Positions 1-10,331 are shown, counted from the first letter of the stretch. The stretch is DNA of 64,000 nt from Eubacterium sp. (GCA_024684035.1 JAIKXQ010000077.1:1-64000); one strand, 5' to 3'. A program made the numbers and translations. Notes: generated by a model from the sequence alone, not told the origin.

Positions 1-1
1 A

Positions 2-220
2 CTTCTGTATTTTGCAGCTTGCATTCCGGTTATCATTGTAGAGCCGATCTCCGCGATCAACCAGGGTAAGACCTCTGTTGCTTCCATCGCGATGGTTACC
101 AAGAAGCAGGAAACCTTCGGTAAGTCCATGATCTTCACGGCCATGGTTGAGACCTACGCGATCCTGGCTCTTCTGATTTACATTCTGGCAATCTTCGGCG
201 TATCTGGTATGGCGGCGTAA
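2..220 (+). CDS. ntpK: V-type ATP synthase subunit K (proteolipid), C-terminal part
   Basis: This is the 3' end of a gene that begins before the window; 72 residues are visible. The fragment holds a loop rich in I, N, Q and K followed by a hydrophobic helix containing M-V-E-T-Y-A-I-L. The glutamate is the expected ion-binding residue of the rotor c-type subunit. Together with the directly following E, C, F, A, B and D genes this identifies the membrane proteolipid of a V/A-type ATPase. The gene for the large membrane subunit I must lie further upstream. Whether the ion is Na+ or H+ cannot be decided from the part seen. Confidence 0.9.
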   Translation, partial: LLYFAACIPVIIVEPISAINQGKTSVASIAMVTKKQETFGKSMIFTAMVETYAILALLIYILAIFGVSGMAA

Positions 221-232
221 GGAGATAGTTTA

Positions 233-823
233 ATGGCAGGTTTAGATAAGATATTAGAGGATATACGCAGTGAATCGGCCAGATCGGTCGACGCTGTGAA
301 GAAGGAGGCTCAGGCAGGCTACGATGCCAGTATGGAGGCCGCCCGCAAAGAAGCCGAGGAACAGAGTAAGAAGATCCTCGCCAGGGCGCAGCTCCAGGCG
401 GATGACCTGATTGCCAGAGCTGACTCCGCGGCAGCCCTTGAAGAGCGCCGTATGCTCCTCCGTGCGAAACAGGAGCTGATCTCGGATGTCATCGCCAAGG
501 CGAAAGAGGCATTCGTGAACCTCCCCGCAGAAGAATATTTTAATCTGCTCCTGAAGCTGATCGGAAAGAACGCACTTCTTCGTGAAGGTGAGATCTGCTT
601 CAGCAAGAATGATTTTCAGCGTCTTCCGAAGGATTTCGCCGCAAAACTGGTTGCGGCCCTCCCAGAGGGAGCCAGCCTGAACGTGTCCAAAGAGGACGCG
701 AAGATTGATGGCGGCTTTATCCTGAAGTATGACGGTCTGGAGCAGAACCTTTCCGTGGAGGAGATTTTTGAGGAAATGAAAGACCAGATGACAGATACGG
801 CAGGGAAGGTCCTGTTCTCCTGA
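233..823 (+). CDS. ntpE: V-type ATP synthase subunit E
   Basis: The 196-residue product is the peripheral-stalk subunit that links the catalytic head to the membrane part. The first 100 residues are a charged helix rich in A, E, K and R, and the rest is a compact C-terminal domain, as in the family. Its length is usual. An SD (GGAGA) lies just before the ATG and the gene follows subunit K by 12 bases. A second overlapping frame on the minus strand in this stretch is a compositional shadow. Confidence 0.9.
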   Translation: MAGLDKILEDIRSESARSVDAVKKEAQAGYDASMEAARKEAEEQSKKILARAQLQADDLIARADSAAALEERRMLLRAKQELISDVIAKAKEAFVNLPAEEYFNLLLKLIGKNALLREGEICFSKNDFQRLPKDFAAKLVAALPEGASLNVSKEDAKIDGGFILKYDGLEQNLSVEEIFEEMKDQMTDTAGKVLFS

Positions 824-902
824 GGAGAGGACCCTGCAATCTGCTCTCAGGGACATGAGGCCAGGATGGCCGGATGGTCCTGAGACAGGAAGGAGGAATG
901 CA

Positions 903-1868
903 ATGGCCGAACAATATATCTATGCGGTCGCGCGTGTCCGTTCCCGTGAGCTGTCTTTGTTAAATGAGTCTGTGATTGCGCAGCTGTGTGCTGCCTCCGG
1001 TGAGGAGGATTGCCTGAGAATACTCAACGAGAAGGGATGGGGAAACCCGGATCTTCCCAGCGAGGAGATGTTCCGGGGAGAAGAAAAAAAGACCTGGGAA
1101 TTTATCCGGGAACTTGTCCCGGATCATATGCAGATCTTTGATGTCTTTCGTCTTGCGAATGACTATCACAATCTGAAGGCAGCGATAAAGGAAAGCGTGA
1201 TTGATGGCGAACACCCTGGAATTATGGTTGAGGGAGGAACGCTGAACACGGATGTGATCATGAACGCGATGGAGGAATCGGACTATGAGGCACTGCCTCA
1301 GCCGATGAGGGAGATCGCCATTGAGGCGAAGGAAACACTCCTGCAGACCAGAGATGGTCAGCTGTGTGATGTCATTATAGACAGAGCGGCCCTGGCGGCA
1401 GTCCGCGAGGCCGGAAAGGCAACCGGAGAGAAACTGCTCGAGGATTACGGAGAACTGATCTGCGCCACCGGCGATATCAAGATCGCGGTCAGGTGTGCCC
1501 GGACCGGAAAAGACCGTCAGTTTCTGATGAAGGCGCTGGCGCCCTGTGACACTCTGGACACGGAGCTTCTCGCAGACGCGGCAGCATCCGGAATGGATGC
1601 AATCTGCGCATATCTGGATCACACCGTATACGCAGATGCGGTAGACGAGCTGAAGCAGTCACTGGCTTCTTTTGAACGCTGGTGCGATAACAGGATGATC
1701 GAGACGATCCGCCCCGAGATCCATAATCCCTTCGGTATCGGACCGATCGCGGCCTACATCCTTGCCCGTGATAACGAGATCAAAACGGTTCGCATTATTC
1801 TGGCAGCGAAGAGAAATCATCTGCCGGATGAATTGCTCCGGGAAAGGGTAAGGGCAATGTATGTATAA
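903..1868 (+). CDS. ntpC: V-type ATP synthase subunit C
   Basis: The 321-residue, mostly helical subunit C (d-type) connects the central stalk to the proteolipid ring. The start at 903 was chosen because AGGAGGAA lies five bases before it and the product then begins M-A-E-Q-Y-I-Y-A, as in relatives. An in-frame ATG at 855 would add 16 unlikely residues. The stop overlaps the start of subunit F by 8 bases, which suggests translational coupling. Confidence 0.9.
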   Translation: MAEQYIYAVARVRSRELSLLNESVIAQLCAASGEEDCLRILNEKGWGNPDLPSEEMFRGEEKKTWEFIRELVPDHMQIFDVFRLANDYHNLKAAIKESVIDGEHPGIMVEGGTLNTDVIMNAMEESDYEALPQPMREIAIEAKETLLQTRDGQLCDVIIDRAALAAVREAGKATGEKLLEDYGELICATGDIKIAVRCARTGKDRQFLMKALAPCDTLDTELLADAAASGMDAICAYLDHTVYADAVDELKQSLASFERWCDNRMIETIRPEIHNPFGIGPIAAYILARDNEIKTVRIILAAKRNHLPDELLRERVRAMYV

Positions 1869-2190
1869 GGCAGCAGTTTTGGGAGACTGGGATTCCATCT
1901 ACGGCTTTTCCGCGCTGGGGCTGGATACCTTCCGTATTGAAGCGGAGGATCCGGATGAGAACGCGCGGGATCTGCTGAAGAAGCTGTCCCAGAGTCAGTA
2001 CGAAGTAATCTATATCACAGAGTCGCTTGCAAAGCGCATACCGGACGAGATCGACCGGTACCGGCTGCAGCTCAGCCCGGCAGTGATCCTTATTCCCGGG
2101 ATTTCCGGCAATACGGGAGCTGGCCTTGATGCGGTGAAGAAATCCGTGGAGCAGGCAGTTGGAAGCGATATCATATTCGGGAAGGATTGA
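1861..2190 (+). CDS. ntpG: V-type ATP synthase subunit F
   Basis: The 109-residue central-stalk subunit F carries the typical N-terminal M-Y-K-A-A-V-L-G-D strand, a small Rossmann-like fold and the motif V-I-L-I-P-G-I at about residues 78-84. It is NtpG in Enterococcus hirae naming and AtpF in archaeal naming. It overlaps the end of subunit C and precedes the A subunit after a 190-base gap. Confidence 0.88.
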   Translation: MYKAAVLGDWDSIYGFSALGLDTFRIEAEDPDENARDLLKKLSQSQYEVIYITESLAKRIPDEIDRYRLQLSPAVILIPGISGNTGAGLDAVKKSVEQAVGSDIIFGKD

Positions 2191-2331
2191 CGTGCGCATT
2201 GCCGGGGAAACTCAGCAAAAAGGCATAGAATCCAGGTAAGAGACTGCCGGATGGGCGGTTCCGGTTACGGAGCCGGTCTTCACCAGAATTGAAAGAAGGA
2301 ATGCCGGCAGAGACGGAATTGATAAAATGAC

Positions 2332-2358
2332 GATCCGGGGGACATGAGCCCCGGGATC
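2332..2358 (+). other. Strong hairpin before V-ATPase A subunit
   Basis: GATCC-GGGG (2332-2340) can pair with CCCC-GGGATC (2349-2358) around an eight-base loop, with one bulged base. No T-run follows, so it is not a terminator. It ends about 22 bases before the ntpA start. It may stabilise the mRNA or tune expression of the A and B subunits, which are needed in three copies per complex. The role is inference. Confidence 0.45.
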
Positions 2359-2380
2359 TGCAGAAAGAAAGGCACAGGAT

Positions 2381-4150
2381 ATGGCAAAGGGAACAATAAA
2401 GAAGGTGTCCGGACCGCTTGTCGTTGCGACAGGCATGCGTGACGCGAATATGTTCGATGTGTGCCGTGTTTCAGAGAGGCGACTGATCGGTGAGGTCATT
2501 GAGATCCATGGGGATGAAGCATCCGTTCAGGTCTACGAAGAGACGGCCGGACTGGCTCCCGGAGAGCCGGTGGAGTCGACAGGAGCGCCGCTGAGCGTTG
2601 AACTCGGCCCCGGACTGATCGGAAGTATCTACGACGGTATTCAGAGACCGCTGGTTGAGATCATGAAGCAGACCAATTCGAATCTGCTGGCCAGAGGTAT
2701 CGAAGTTCCGGCACTGAACCGCGAGAAGGAATGGCACTTTGTGCCGGTGGCAAAAGCTGGCGATAAGATGATCGGCGGTGATGTTCTGGGAACCGTTCAG
2801 GAGACCCATATCATCACGCAGAAGATCATGGTACCGCCGGGAGTTTCAGGCACACTGAAGTCCATCAAAGAGGGAGATTTCAAGGCAACAGATACCGTTG
2901 CGGTACTGACCAAAGATGACGGCACCGACATGGAGATCACACTGATCCAGAAGTGGCCGGTCCGCCGTGAGAGACCTTACGCGAAGAAGCTTGCTCCGAG
3001 TGAGCCGCTGGTTACCGGACAGAGAATCATCGATACGCTGTTCCCCATCGCGAAGGGCGGCGTAGCCGCAATCCCGGGACCGTTCGGTTCAGGTAAGACG
3101 GTGGTACAGCATCAGCTGGCAAAATGGGTAGAGGCAGACGTGGTTGTCTATATCGGCTGCGGTGAGCGTGGCAACGAGATGACAGACGTTCTGAACGAAT
3201 TCCCGGCTCTGAAGGACCCGAAGTCCGGATACTCCCTGATGGAGCGGACGGTCCTGATCGCAAATACATCCGATATGCCGGTTGCCGCCCGTGAGGCGTC
3301 AATCTACACCGGAATCACCATCGCGGAATATTTCCGTGATATGGGTTACTCGGTAGCTCTGATGGCAGACTCCACCTCCCGCTGGGCAGAGGCCCTTCGT
3401 GAGATGAGCGGACGTCTGGAAGAGATGCCCGGTGAGGAAGGTTACCCTGCATACCTGGGTTCCCGTCTGGCACAGTTCTATGAGCGTGCCGGTCGTGTCA
3501 TCTCTCTCGGACATGAGAAGAGGGAAGGTGCCCTTTCCGCCATCGGTGCCGTATCACCTCCCGGAGGTGATATTTCCGAGCCGGTATCCCAGGCGACACT
3601 GCGAATTGTAAAGGTATTCTGGGCTCTTGACGCGTCCCTTGCATATCAGAGACATTTCCCGGCGATCAACTGGCTGACCAGTTACAGTCTGTATCTGGAC
3701 ACACTGAAACAGTGGTTCGACAGCAATGTCGAGGACGACTGGATGTCCACCAGACAGAGCCTTATGAGTCTTCTGCAGGATGAGTCATCGCTGAATGAGA
3801 TCGTCAAGATGGTAGGTATGGACGCTCTGTCACCGGCCGATCGTCTGAAGATGGAAGCGGCCAGATCCATCCGTGAGGATTTCCTCCACCAGAACTCTTT
3901 CGATGAGATCGATACTTATACTTCCCTGAAGAAACAGTACTACATGATGAAACTCGTATTTGAGTTCTATCAGCAGGGTACAAAGGCTCTGGAGCATGGC
4001 GCCTCCATCAACGACCTTGTCAAGATGGAAGTCCGTGAGAAAATCGGTCGATTCAAATACACACTGGAAGCGGATATCGATGATCAGTATGACAAGATCA
4101 AAGAAGAGATTGCCGCAGAAACCGAAAGCCTGACGGGAAAGGAGGACTGA
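2381..4150 (+). CDS. ntpA: V-type ATP synthase catalytic subunit A
   Basis: The 589-residue catalytic subunit binds and turns over ATP in the A3B3 head. The Walker A loop G-P-F-G-S-G-K-T is at residues 233-240, and the family-specific bulge domain lies at about residues 110-200. The sequence [11 protein letters not shown] follows in the catalytic core. Length and motifs are complete. It sits four bases before the B subunit gene. Confidence 0.97.
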   Translation: MAKGTIKKVSGPLVVATGMRDANMFDVCRVSERRLIGEVIEIHGDEASVQVYEETAGLAPGEPVESTGAPLSVELGPGLIGSIYDGIQRPLVEIMKQTNSNLLARGIEVPALNREKEWHFVPVAKAGDKMIGGDVLGTVQETHIITQKIMVPPGVSGTLKSIKEGDFKATDTVAVLTKDDGTDMEITLIQKWPVRRERPYAKKLAPSEPLVTGQRIIDTLFPIAKGGVAAIPGPFGSGKTVVQHQLAKWVEADVVVYIGCGERGNEMTDVLNEFPALKDPKSGYSLMERTVLIANTSDMPVAAREASIYTGITIAEYFRDMGYSVALMADSTSRWAEALREMSGRLEEMPGEEGYPAYLGSRLAQFYERAGRVISLGHEKREGALSAIGAVSPPGGDISEPVSQATLRIVKVFWALDASLAYQRHFPAINWLTSYSLYLDTLKQWFDSNVEDDWMSTRQSLMSLLQDESSLNEIVKMVGMDALSPADRLKMEAARSIREDFLHQNSFDEIDTYTSLKKQYYMMKLVFEFYQQGTKALEHGASINDLVKMEVREKIGRFKYTLEADIDDQYDKIKEEIAAETESLTGKED

Positions 4151-4154
4151 TCTT

Positions 4155-5528
4155 ATGGCAAAAGAATATCGTACGATAAAAGAAGTTGCCGGTCCTCTGA
4201 TGCTGGTTCAGGGCGTAGAGGATGTTAAATACAACGAGCTCGGTGAGATCGAGCTCTCCAACGGTGAAGTTAGAAGATGTAAGGTTCTTGAGATTGACGG
4301 AGGAAACGCCCTTGTTCAGCTCTTCGAGGATTCCACCGGAATCAACCTCTCGGACAGCAAGGTCAGATTCCTGGGCCATGCACAGCAGCTCGGTGTATCC
4401 GAGGACATGCTGGGTCGTGTCTTTGACGGAATGGGACGGACCATCGACGGTGGACCGGATATTCTTCCGGATGCCCGCCTCGACATCAACGGTCTTCCTA
4501 TGAACCCGGCAGCCCGTGCCTATCCTTCCGAGTTTATTCAGACCGGTGTTTCAGCTATTGACGGTCTGAACACACTGGTTCGAGGACAGAAACTTCCGAT
4601 TTTCTCCGCCTCCGGTCTTCCTCATGCACAGCTTGCAGCGCAGATCGCCAGACAGGCGAAGGTAGTCGGAACGGATGAACCCTTCGCGGTAGTTTTTGCC
4701 GCTATGGGTATTACCTATGAGGAGGCCAACTACTTCCAGGAGTCCTTCAAGGAGACAGGTGCGATTGACCGGACCGTACTGTTTATCAACCTGGCAAACG
4801 ATCCGGCGGTAGAGCGTATTTCCACACCTCGAATGGCACTGACCGCAGCTGAGTATCTCGCTTTTGAGAAGGATATGCATGTACTGGTTATCCTTACGGA
4901 TATCACGAACTACGCGGATGCTCTCCGTGAGGTATCCGCAGCCCGCAAGGAAGTTCCGGGACGCCGCGGTTATCCCGGATACATGTATACCGACCTCGCT
5001 ACGCTCTATGAGCGTGCCGGACGTCTGAAAGGCAAGAAGGGATCCATCACCATGGTGCCGATCCTGACCATGCCTGAGGACGACAAGACTCATCCGATCC
5101 CCGACCTTACCGGCTACATCACCGAGGGTCAGATCATCTTGAGCCGTGAGCTTTACAGAAAAGGAATTACACCGCCTATCGATGTTCTTCCGTCTCTGTC
5201 CCGACTCAAAGATAAGGGTATCGGTGAAGGCAAGACCAGAAAAGATCATGCGGCGACCATGAACCAGCTCTTCGCAGCCTATGCGCGAGGCAAAGACGCG
5301 AAGGAACTTATGGTCATCCTCGGAGAGGCTGCTCTTACAGATATTGACCTTGTCTACGCGAAATTCGCCGACGAGTTCGAGAAGACCTATGTATCCCAGG
5401 GGTATTCCACAGACCGGAGTATCACGGAGACGCTGGAGACAGGCTGGGATCTTCTGAGAATCCTCCCGAGATCCGAGCTGAAACGTATCTCGGACGCTAT
5501 GCTCGACGAGCACTACGAAAAAGACTGA
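4155..5528 (+). CDS. ntpB: V-type ATP synthase regulatory subunit B
   Basis: The 457-residue non-catalytic nucleotide-binding subunit pairs with subunit A. As expected for B it lacks a true Walker A motif: the corresponding place reads S-A-S-G-L-P-H-A (residues 151-158). [14 protein letters not shown] is conserved further on. It begins four bases after ntpA, which fits equal production of A and B. Confidence 0.97.
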   Translation: MAKEYRTIKEVAGPLMLVQGVEDVKYNELGEIELSNGEVRRCKVLEIDGGNALVQLFEDSTGINLSDSKVRFLGHAQQLGVSEDMLGRVFDGMGRTIDGGPDILPDARLDINGLPMNPAARAYPSEFIQTGVSAIDGLNTLVRGQKLPIFSASGLPHAQLAAQIARQAKVVGTDEPFAVVFAAMGITYEEANYFQESFKETGAIDRTVLFINLANDPAVERISTPRMALTAAEYLAFEKDMHVLVILTDITNYADALREVSAARKEVPGRRGYPGYMYTDLATLYERAGRLKGKKGSITMVPILTMPEDDKTHPIPDLTGYITEGQIILSRELYRKGITPPIDVLPSLSRLKDKGIGEGKTRKDHAATMNQLFAAYARGKDAKELMVILGEAALTDIDLVYAKFADEFEKTYVSQGYSTDRSITETLETGWDLLRILPRSELKRISDAMLDEHYEKD

Positions 5529-5571
5529 TCCGCAGAACGAATAGAGCGGAGTTTATGAAGGAGGTTATGCA

Positions 5572-6228
5572 ATGGCTGCGACACAGGTCAATCCTACCCG
5601 AATGGAACTGACCAGGCTGAAACGTAAACTTGCGACAGCGATCAAGGGCCATCGACTTCTGAAGGATAAACGTGATGAGCTGATGAGAGAATTTCTCGAC
5701 CTTGTCCGTGAGAACATGGAACTCCGGAAAAAGGTCGAGAGAGAGATTCAGGACGCGAACAGAAATTTCGTGCTCGCAAAGGCCGGCATGTCTGAAGAGA
5801 TTCTTCAGGCGGCGATGATGGCGCCGAAACAGGAAGTGTATCTGAAAAAAGATACGAAGAATGTCATGAGTGTGGATATTCCGGTGTTCGATTACACCAC
5901 GAGAACTGCTGATAAGAACGATATCTTTTCCTATGGCTTCGCTTACACCTCCAGCGATCTGGACGGGGCGGTTCAGTCCCTCTCTGATACGCTGCCGGAT
6001 ATGCTGAAGCTTGCGGAGGTGGAGAAATCCTGTCAGCTGATGGCGTCTGAGATCGAGAAGACCAGACGAAGAGTAAACGCACTTGAGCATGTCATCATTC
6101 CTGAGACACAGCAGGGCATCCGTTATATCACGATGAAGCTGGATGAAAACGAGAGAAGTACGCAGGTACGACTGATGAAGGTTAAGGACATGATGTTGAA
6201 CGAAGCACATCACTATGATGAAAAATAA
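5572..6228 (+). CDS. ntpD: V-type ATP synthase subunit D
   Basis: The 218-residue subunit D is the coiled-coil rotor shaft. The start N-P-T-R-M-E-L-T-R-L-K-R-K-L and a long C-terminal helix with R-R-R-V-N-A-L-E-H are characteristic. AAGGAGG is present before the ATG. It is the last gene of the operon and is followed by a terminator at 6383-6427. Confidence 0.94.
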   Translation: MAATQVNPTRMELTRLKRKLATAIKGHRLLKDKRDELMREFLDLVRENMELRKKVEREIQDANRNFVLAKAGMSEEILQAAMMAPKQEVYLKKDTKNVMSVDIPVFDYTTRTADKNDIFSYGFAYTSSDLDGAVQSLSDTLPDMLKLAEVEKSCQLMASEIEKTRRRVNALEHVIIPETQQGIRYITMKLDENERSTQVRLMKVKDMMLNEAHHYDEK

Positions 6229-6382
6229 GTTTGGATTCATAAGCTGCGAACATTCATGAGTTTGACGAATGACTGGTACGGCGGGATTCCGGAAAGGGAC
6301 TGAAAATGCGGGCGGCAGGTACGAATCCGCCGATCCTTCCGATAATGTACCGGTGTATCTGCGTGACGAATATGTTACATAG

Positions 6383-6427
6383 GAGGCAGATTTCTTTGCG
6401 GCAAAGCGGGGAAAACTGCCTCTTTTT
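6383..6427 (+). terminator. Intrinsic terminator after V-ATPase operon
   Basis: GAGGCAG (6383-6389) pairs with CTGCCTC (6416-6422), with further weaker pairing inside, and is followed by TTTTT (6423-6427). It ends the V-ATPase transcript and separates it from rnf. Confidence 0.75.
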
Positions 6428-6501
6428 CGTTTCATAACAGATTTTAACCGTTAATATTATTTTTAATAACAAAAAAACAGCAGTTTATGCGATGGTTTAT
6501 A

Positions 6502-6530
6502 TTTAAAAAAGTATTAAACTGTCGTATAAT
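6502..6530 (+). promoter_or_regulatory. Predicted sigma-A promoter of rnf operon
   Basis: A -35-like TTTAAA (6502-6507), a 17-base spacer and a perfect -10 TATAAT (6525-6530) lie in AT-rich DNA 41 bases before the rnfC start. Read by eye. Confidence 0.7.
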
Positions 6531-6570
6531 GTTGGATGATTTGCATACATTTAAGGAAGGAGGATAGGAG

Positions 6571-7890
6571 ATGGGATTATTAACCTTTAAAGGCGGAGTT
6601 CATCCCTTCGAGGGAAAAGAACTTTCTGCGGAGAAACCCGTGGAAATTCTCAACCCGGGAAAAGAACTCGTCTATCTGCTATCACAGCACATTGGTGCAC
6701 CGGCGAAAGCCCTTGTGAAAAAGGGGGATCGCGTACTGGTTGGTCAGAAAATTGCCGAGGCGGGCGGTTTCGTTTCCGCTCCGGTTCACGCTTCTGTATC
6801 AGGAACAGTAACGAAACTTGAAAAGCGTAAAAATGCAACCGGGGCTTACGTTGATGCGATTATCGTGGAAAACGACGAGCAGTATGAGAGTGTGGAATTC
6901 ACGACAGCAGATCCGGCCTCTCTTACGAAAGAGCAGATTCTGGAGCGCATCCGTGAAGCCGGTGTTGTAGGTATGGGTGGAGCCGGTTTCCCCACGGCGG
7001 TGAAACTTGCGCCGAAGGATCCCTCCAAGGTGGATTATATTCTTGTGAATGGGTCCGAGTGCGAGCCGTACCTCACATCTGATTACAGATGCATGATTGA
7101 AAAACCGGAGAAAATTGTAGCCGGTCTGGAGATCATCCTTGGCCTCTTCGGCTCGAACTGTCAGGGTGTGATCTGTATCGAGAACAATAAACCGAAGGCT
7201 GTCAGGGTGATGGAAGATGCCATCAAGGGCAAAACAAATATGTCCGTAAAAGTCGTAAAGACGAAGTACCCGGAGGGTGCGGAGCGGTGTCTGATCAATG
7301 CCATTACCGGAAGATACGTTACTTCGAAGATGCTTCCTGCAGATGCAGGTTGTATTGTGGATAATGTGGGCACCGTCATGGCTGTCTATGATGCGGTTGT
7401 AAACGGAAAGCCTCTCACAAAGAGAGTGTTCACGCTGACCGGTGACGCACCTTCCGATCCGAAGAACTATCTGGTTCCGGTAGGTATGAGCTACAGCGAG
7501 ATCATTGAACAGGGCGGCGGTTTCAAGGCTGAGCCGGAGAAGATTATTTCCGGCGGTCCCATGATGGGATTTGCCCTGGCGGATACAGAGATTCCGGTCA
7601 CAAAGACTTCCGGAGCACTCACCTGTTTCCTGAAGGATGAGGTGGCAGCACATAAGACAGGAAGCTGTATCAACTGCGGCCGCTGTATGAAGGGCTGCCC
7701 GGCGCGTCTCATGCCCAACAAGCTTGCTGATTTTGCAAAGCACGGCGATGCGGCATCCTTCGAGGAGTATGATGGTCTGGAATGTGTGAACTGCGGATCC
7801 TGCAGTTTCTCCTGTCCTGCCAAACGTTCCCTGGCCGGTGAGATCAACACGATGCGTCAGCAGATTCTTGCTGCAAAGAAGAAAAAGTGA
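6571..7890 (+). CDS. rnfC: Rnf electron transport complex subunit C
   Basis: The 439-residue membrane-associated subunit is the NADH-side module of the Rnf complex. It has the G-M-G-G-A-G-F-P-T-A-V-K-L glycine-rich NADH/FMN motif and, in the last 80 residues, two cluster motifs, C-I-N-C-G-R-C-M-K-G-C-P and C-V-N-C-G-S-C-S-F-S-C-P. GGAAGGAGG precedes the ATG. It starts the order C-D-G-E-A-B usual in clostridia. PrdC at 21366 is a distant paralogue. Confidence 0.96.
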   Translation: MGLLTFKGGVHPFEGKELSAEKPVEILNPGKELVYLLSQHIGAPAKALVKKGDRVLVGQKIAEAGGFVSAPVHASVSGTVTKLEKRKNATGAYVDAIIVENDEQYESVEFTTADPASLTKEQILERIREAGVVGMGGAGFPTAVKLAPKDPSKVDYILVNGSECEPYLTSDYRCMIEKPEKIVAGLEIILGLFGSNCQGVICIENNKPKAVRVMEDAIKGKTNMSVKVVKTKYPEGAERCLINAITGRYVTSKMLPADAGCIVDNVGTVMAVYDAVVNGKPLTKRVFTLTGDAPSDPKNYLVPVGMSYSEIIEQGGGFKAEPEKIISGGPMMGFALADTEIPVTKTSGALTCFLKDEVAAHKTGSCINCGRCMKGCPARLMPNKLADFAKHGDAASFEEYDGLECVNCGSCSFSCPAKRSLAGEINTMRQQILAAKKKK

Positions 7891-7902
7891 GGGAGGTAGA
7901 AT

Positions 7903-8904
7903 ATGAGTAAAAAGTATCAGGTTTCTGTCTCTCCTCATGTAAGAGACAGTATTACAACGACAAAAATTATGCTCTGTGTGATTCTGGCGCTGATGCCGGC
8001 ATGTATCTACGGAGTATTTAACTTCGGACTTCACGCGCTTCTGATCCTGTGCCTGTCCACAGCATCTGCAGTGATCTCCGAGGCACTTTATGATCTGATT
8101 TTCGGCAAAAAGTCCACGATTAACGATTTGTCCGCAGTTGTAACAGGACTTCTGATCGGTATGAATATGCCGCCGGAAATCATCTGGTGGATGCCTGTTC
8201 TCGGATCTGTATTTGCCATTGTGGTCATCAAGATGATCTTTGGCGGTCTGGGACAGAACTTCATGAACCCTGCGCTTGGAGCGAGATGTTTCCTTCTGAT
8301 CGCCTTCTCCAGCCAGATGACAACGTACGCGGCACCCAGCGGATTCACAGCTCTTGTGAAAACCATGCCGGGAACACCGGATACTCTTTCCGGAGCCACA
8401 CCTCTTGCCTATCTGAAGCTTGGATATGACTTTGATCTTCACGCGCTTTTCTTCGGAAATGTGCAGGGAGTGATCGGTGAGACATCCGCCATTGCCCTTC
8501 TTGCAGGCGGACTCTTCCTCCTTCTTCTCAAGATCATTGACTGGAAGATTCCCACATTCTATCTCGGCAGTTTTGCCATCCTGGTCTTTATCACGGCGTC
8601 AGTCAAAGGCTATGACAATCCGCTTGTATTTACTGCAGAGGAACTCTGCGCCGGTGGTATTCTCCTTGGCGCTCTGTTCATGGCAACGGATTACGTGACA
8701 TCGCCGGTTACACCGGTCGGTCAGATGATCTTCGGACTTTTCCTCGGCGTAATGACCTGGCTCTTCCGTATGATCGGAAGCGGCGCGGAGGGTGTATCCT
8801 ATGCGATTATTCTCGGCAACTGTATCACGCCGATGATCGAGGCCTACACGCGTCCGAGAGCCTTCGGCATTAAGAAAGAAGAAAAGGAGGCGAAGCAGGC
8901 ATGA
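7903..8904 (+). CDS. rnfD: Rnf electron transport complex subunit D
   Basis: The 333-residue polytopic membrane subunit binds flavin covalently. The attachment motif S-G-A-T-P-L-A-Y-L-K is present with Thr166 as the predicted FMN phosphoester site, to be loaded by an ApbE-type transferase. G-Q-N-F-M-N-P-A-L-G-A-R is conserved. Its stop overlaps the rnfG start (ATGA). Confidence 0.96.
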   Translation: MSKKYQVSVSPHVRDSITTTKIMLCVILALMPACIYGVFNFGLHALLILCLSTASAVISEALYDLIFGKKSTINDLSAVVTGLLIGMNMPPEIIWWMPVLGSVFAIVVIKMIFGGLGQNFMNPALGARCFLLIAFSSQMTTYAAPSGFTALVKTMPGTPDTLSGATPLAYLKLGYDFDLHALFFGNVQGVIGETSAIALLAGGLFLLLLKIIDWKIPTFYLGSFAILVFITASVKGYDNPLVFTAEELCAGGILLGALFMATDYVTSPVTPVGQMIFGLFLGVMTWLFRMIGSGAEGVSYAIILGNCITPMIEAYTRPRAFGIKKEEKEAKQA

Positions 8905-9539
8905 GCAAGAAAGACAAAGGCGTCGTTCATGACACCATCATACTGACGATTATTACCCTTGCTGCCGGACTGGTTCTTGGCGGCGTACATCACATCACTG
9001 CGGAGCCGATTCAGAAGCAGCAGGAGGCAACACAGAAAGCTGCGCAGAAGCAGGTATTCCCGGAGGCGAAGAACTTTAAGGCAGTAGAGTGGGATGCTTC
9101 AAACGCTGACTTCGCGAAAGCGCTCGAGGAAGCCGGCATTGACCAGACAACTGTGAGCGCAGTTTCCGAGGCACAGGATGCTTCCGGCGCGAAGATCGGA
9201 TACGTTGTCACTGCCGCAAATAAAGAAGGTTACGGTGGCGATGTGGAACTGATGGTCGGCATTGGAACTGCTGAGGGCACGAAGTCCCTCTACGGCATCT
9301 CCTTCCTGAATCTTCCGGAGACTGCGGGAATGGGAATGAAGGCGGATGAGCCTACATTCAAGGATCAGTTCAGGACCGTCACCGTCAGCGGAGAGGAACT
9401 TGTCAAGTACACTAAGAACGGCAAACAGAGCGCAAACGAGGTCGACGCGATCTCCGGCTGTACGGTGACAACAAATGCGGTTACCAAGGCGGTAAACGGT
9501 GCGATCACTGCCGTATCATTTCTAGAGGAGGATGAATAA
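8901..9539 (+). CDS. rnfG: Rnf electron transport complex subunit G
   Basis: The 212-residue subunit has one N-terminal membrane helix and an extracytoplasmic FMN-binding domain. The flavinylation motif reads D-A-I-S-G-C-T-V-T-T; Thr188 is the predicted covalent FMN site. The domain and its place between rnfD and rnfE make the call secure. A candidate ApbE flavin transferase is encoded 5 kb downstream. Confidence 0.95.
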   Translation: MSKKDKGVVHDTIILTIITLAAGLVLGGVHHITAEPIQKQQEATQKAAQKQVFPEAKNFKAVEWDASNADFAKALEEAGIDQTTVSAVSEAQDASGAKIGYVVTAANKEGYGGDVELMVGIGTAEGTKSLYGISFLNLPETAGMGMKADEPTFKDQFRTVTVSGEELVKYTKNGKQSANEVDAISGCTVTTNAVTKAVNGAITAVSFLEEDE

Positions 9540-10331
9540 ATGAGTTTGAAAAAAGATACTCCGATAGAGAGATTATGGAATGGATTGTTTGTTGAAAACC
9601 CGGTATTCGTTCTGGTACTCGGTACCTGTCCGACACTGGCCACTTCCACATCGGCCACAAACGCCATCGGTATGGGACTTTCCACGACAGCAGTTCTGAT
9701 GATGTCCAACCTCATCATCTCTCTGCTTCGCAAGATTATTCCGGACAGAATGCGTATGCCGGCTTACATTGTCGTAATCGCATCCTTCGTTACGATGGTT
9801 GACTTCCTTATGGAAGGATTTACCCCGGGTCTTTACAAGACGCTCGGAATCTATATTCCGCTGATCGTTGTTAACTGTATCATCATGGGACGTGCGGAGG
9901 CCTATGCCGGAAAGAAACCCGTCATCTCTTCGTTTTTCGACGGAGTTGGAATGGGTATCGGCTTTACGGTTGCGCTCACACTGATCGCTTCCTTCCGTGA
10001 GCTTTTCGGAGCGGGAACAATTTTCGGGGCTCAGATCATGCCCTCGGGTTATGTGCCCATCAGTACCTTTGTCCTCGCACCGGGAGCTTTCCTGGTTTAC
10101 GGTTTCCTGATTGCGGCCATGAACGCACTCAAGATCGGCGCTGGAAGACGTCCGAAAAAGGAGTGGGATCCTACAGAGAAGATCTGTGGTGAGTGCTTCA
10201 AGTGTATGAAGGTGGGAATGTGCGGACAGAAGCCGGAAAACTGCGGCGAGACTGCAGCACAGACCATCGCGAAGAATAAAGGAACTGTGGATGAGGCAAT
10301 TGCATCCGGCAAGAAAGGAGGAGATCAGTAA
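9540..10331 (+). CDS. rnfE: Rnf electron transport complex subunit E
   Basis: This 263-residue integral membrane subunit is homologous to NqrD. It has about six hydrophobic helices with the conserved L-G-T-C-P-T-L-A-T-S and L-I-V-V-N-C-I-I-M-G-R-A-E. The C-terminal tail, from about residue 205, is cysteine-rich (C-G-E-C-F-K-C-M-K-V-G-M-C), which goes beyond the bare membrane core. Confidence 0.94.
   Translation: MSLKKDTPIERLWNGLFVENPVFVLVLGTCPTLATSTSATNAIGMGLSTTAVLMMSNLIISLLRKIIPDRMRMPAYIVVIASFVTMVDFLMEGFTPGLYKTLGIYIPLIVVNCIIMGRAEAYAGKKPVISSFFDGVGMGIGFTVALTLIASFRELFGAGTIFGAQIMPSGYVPISTFVLAPGAFLVYGFLIAAMNALKIGAGRRPKKEWDPTEKICGECFKCMKVGMCGQKPENCGETAAQTIAKNKGTVDEAIASGKKGGDQ

Larger units (their letters stand above)
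6229..6570. other. Intergenic region between V-ATPase and Rnf operons
   Basis: This 342-base gap holds no credible gene. About 150 GC-rich bases with several short complementary stretches follow ntpD (for example GGCGG at about 6311-6315 and CCGCC at about 6328-6332). Then come a terminator and an AT-rich promoter for rnfC. No known riboswitch core was recognised. Confidence 0.6.

Noticed and set aside
6229..6382. Riboswitch between ntpD and rnfC
   Set aside because: Short pairings exist, but no known aptamer core was recognised and the segment lies before a terminator that ends the upstream operon.
6799..8442. 547-codon open frame on the minus strand across rnfC-rnfD
   Set aside because: It is the mirror of well-conserved rnf genes; composition is rich in H, R and C and no family is recognised.
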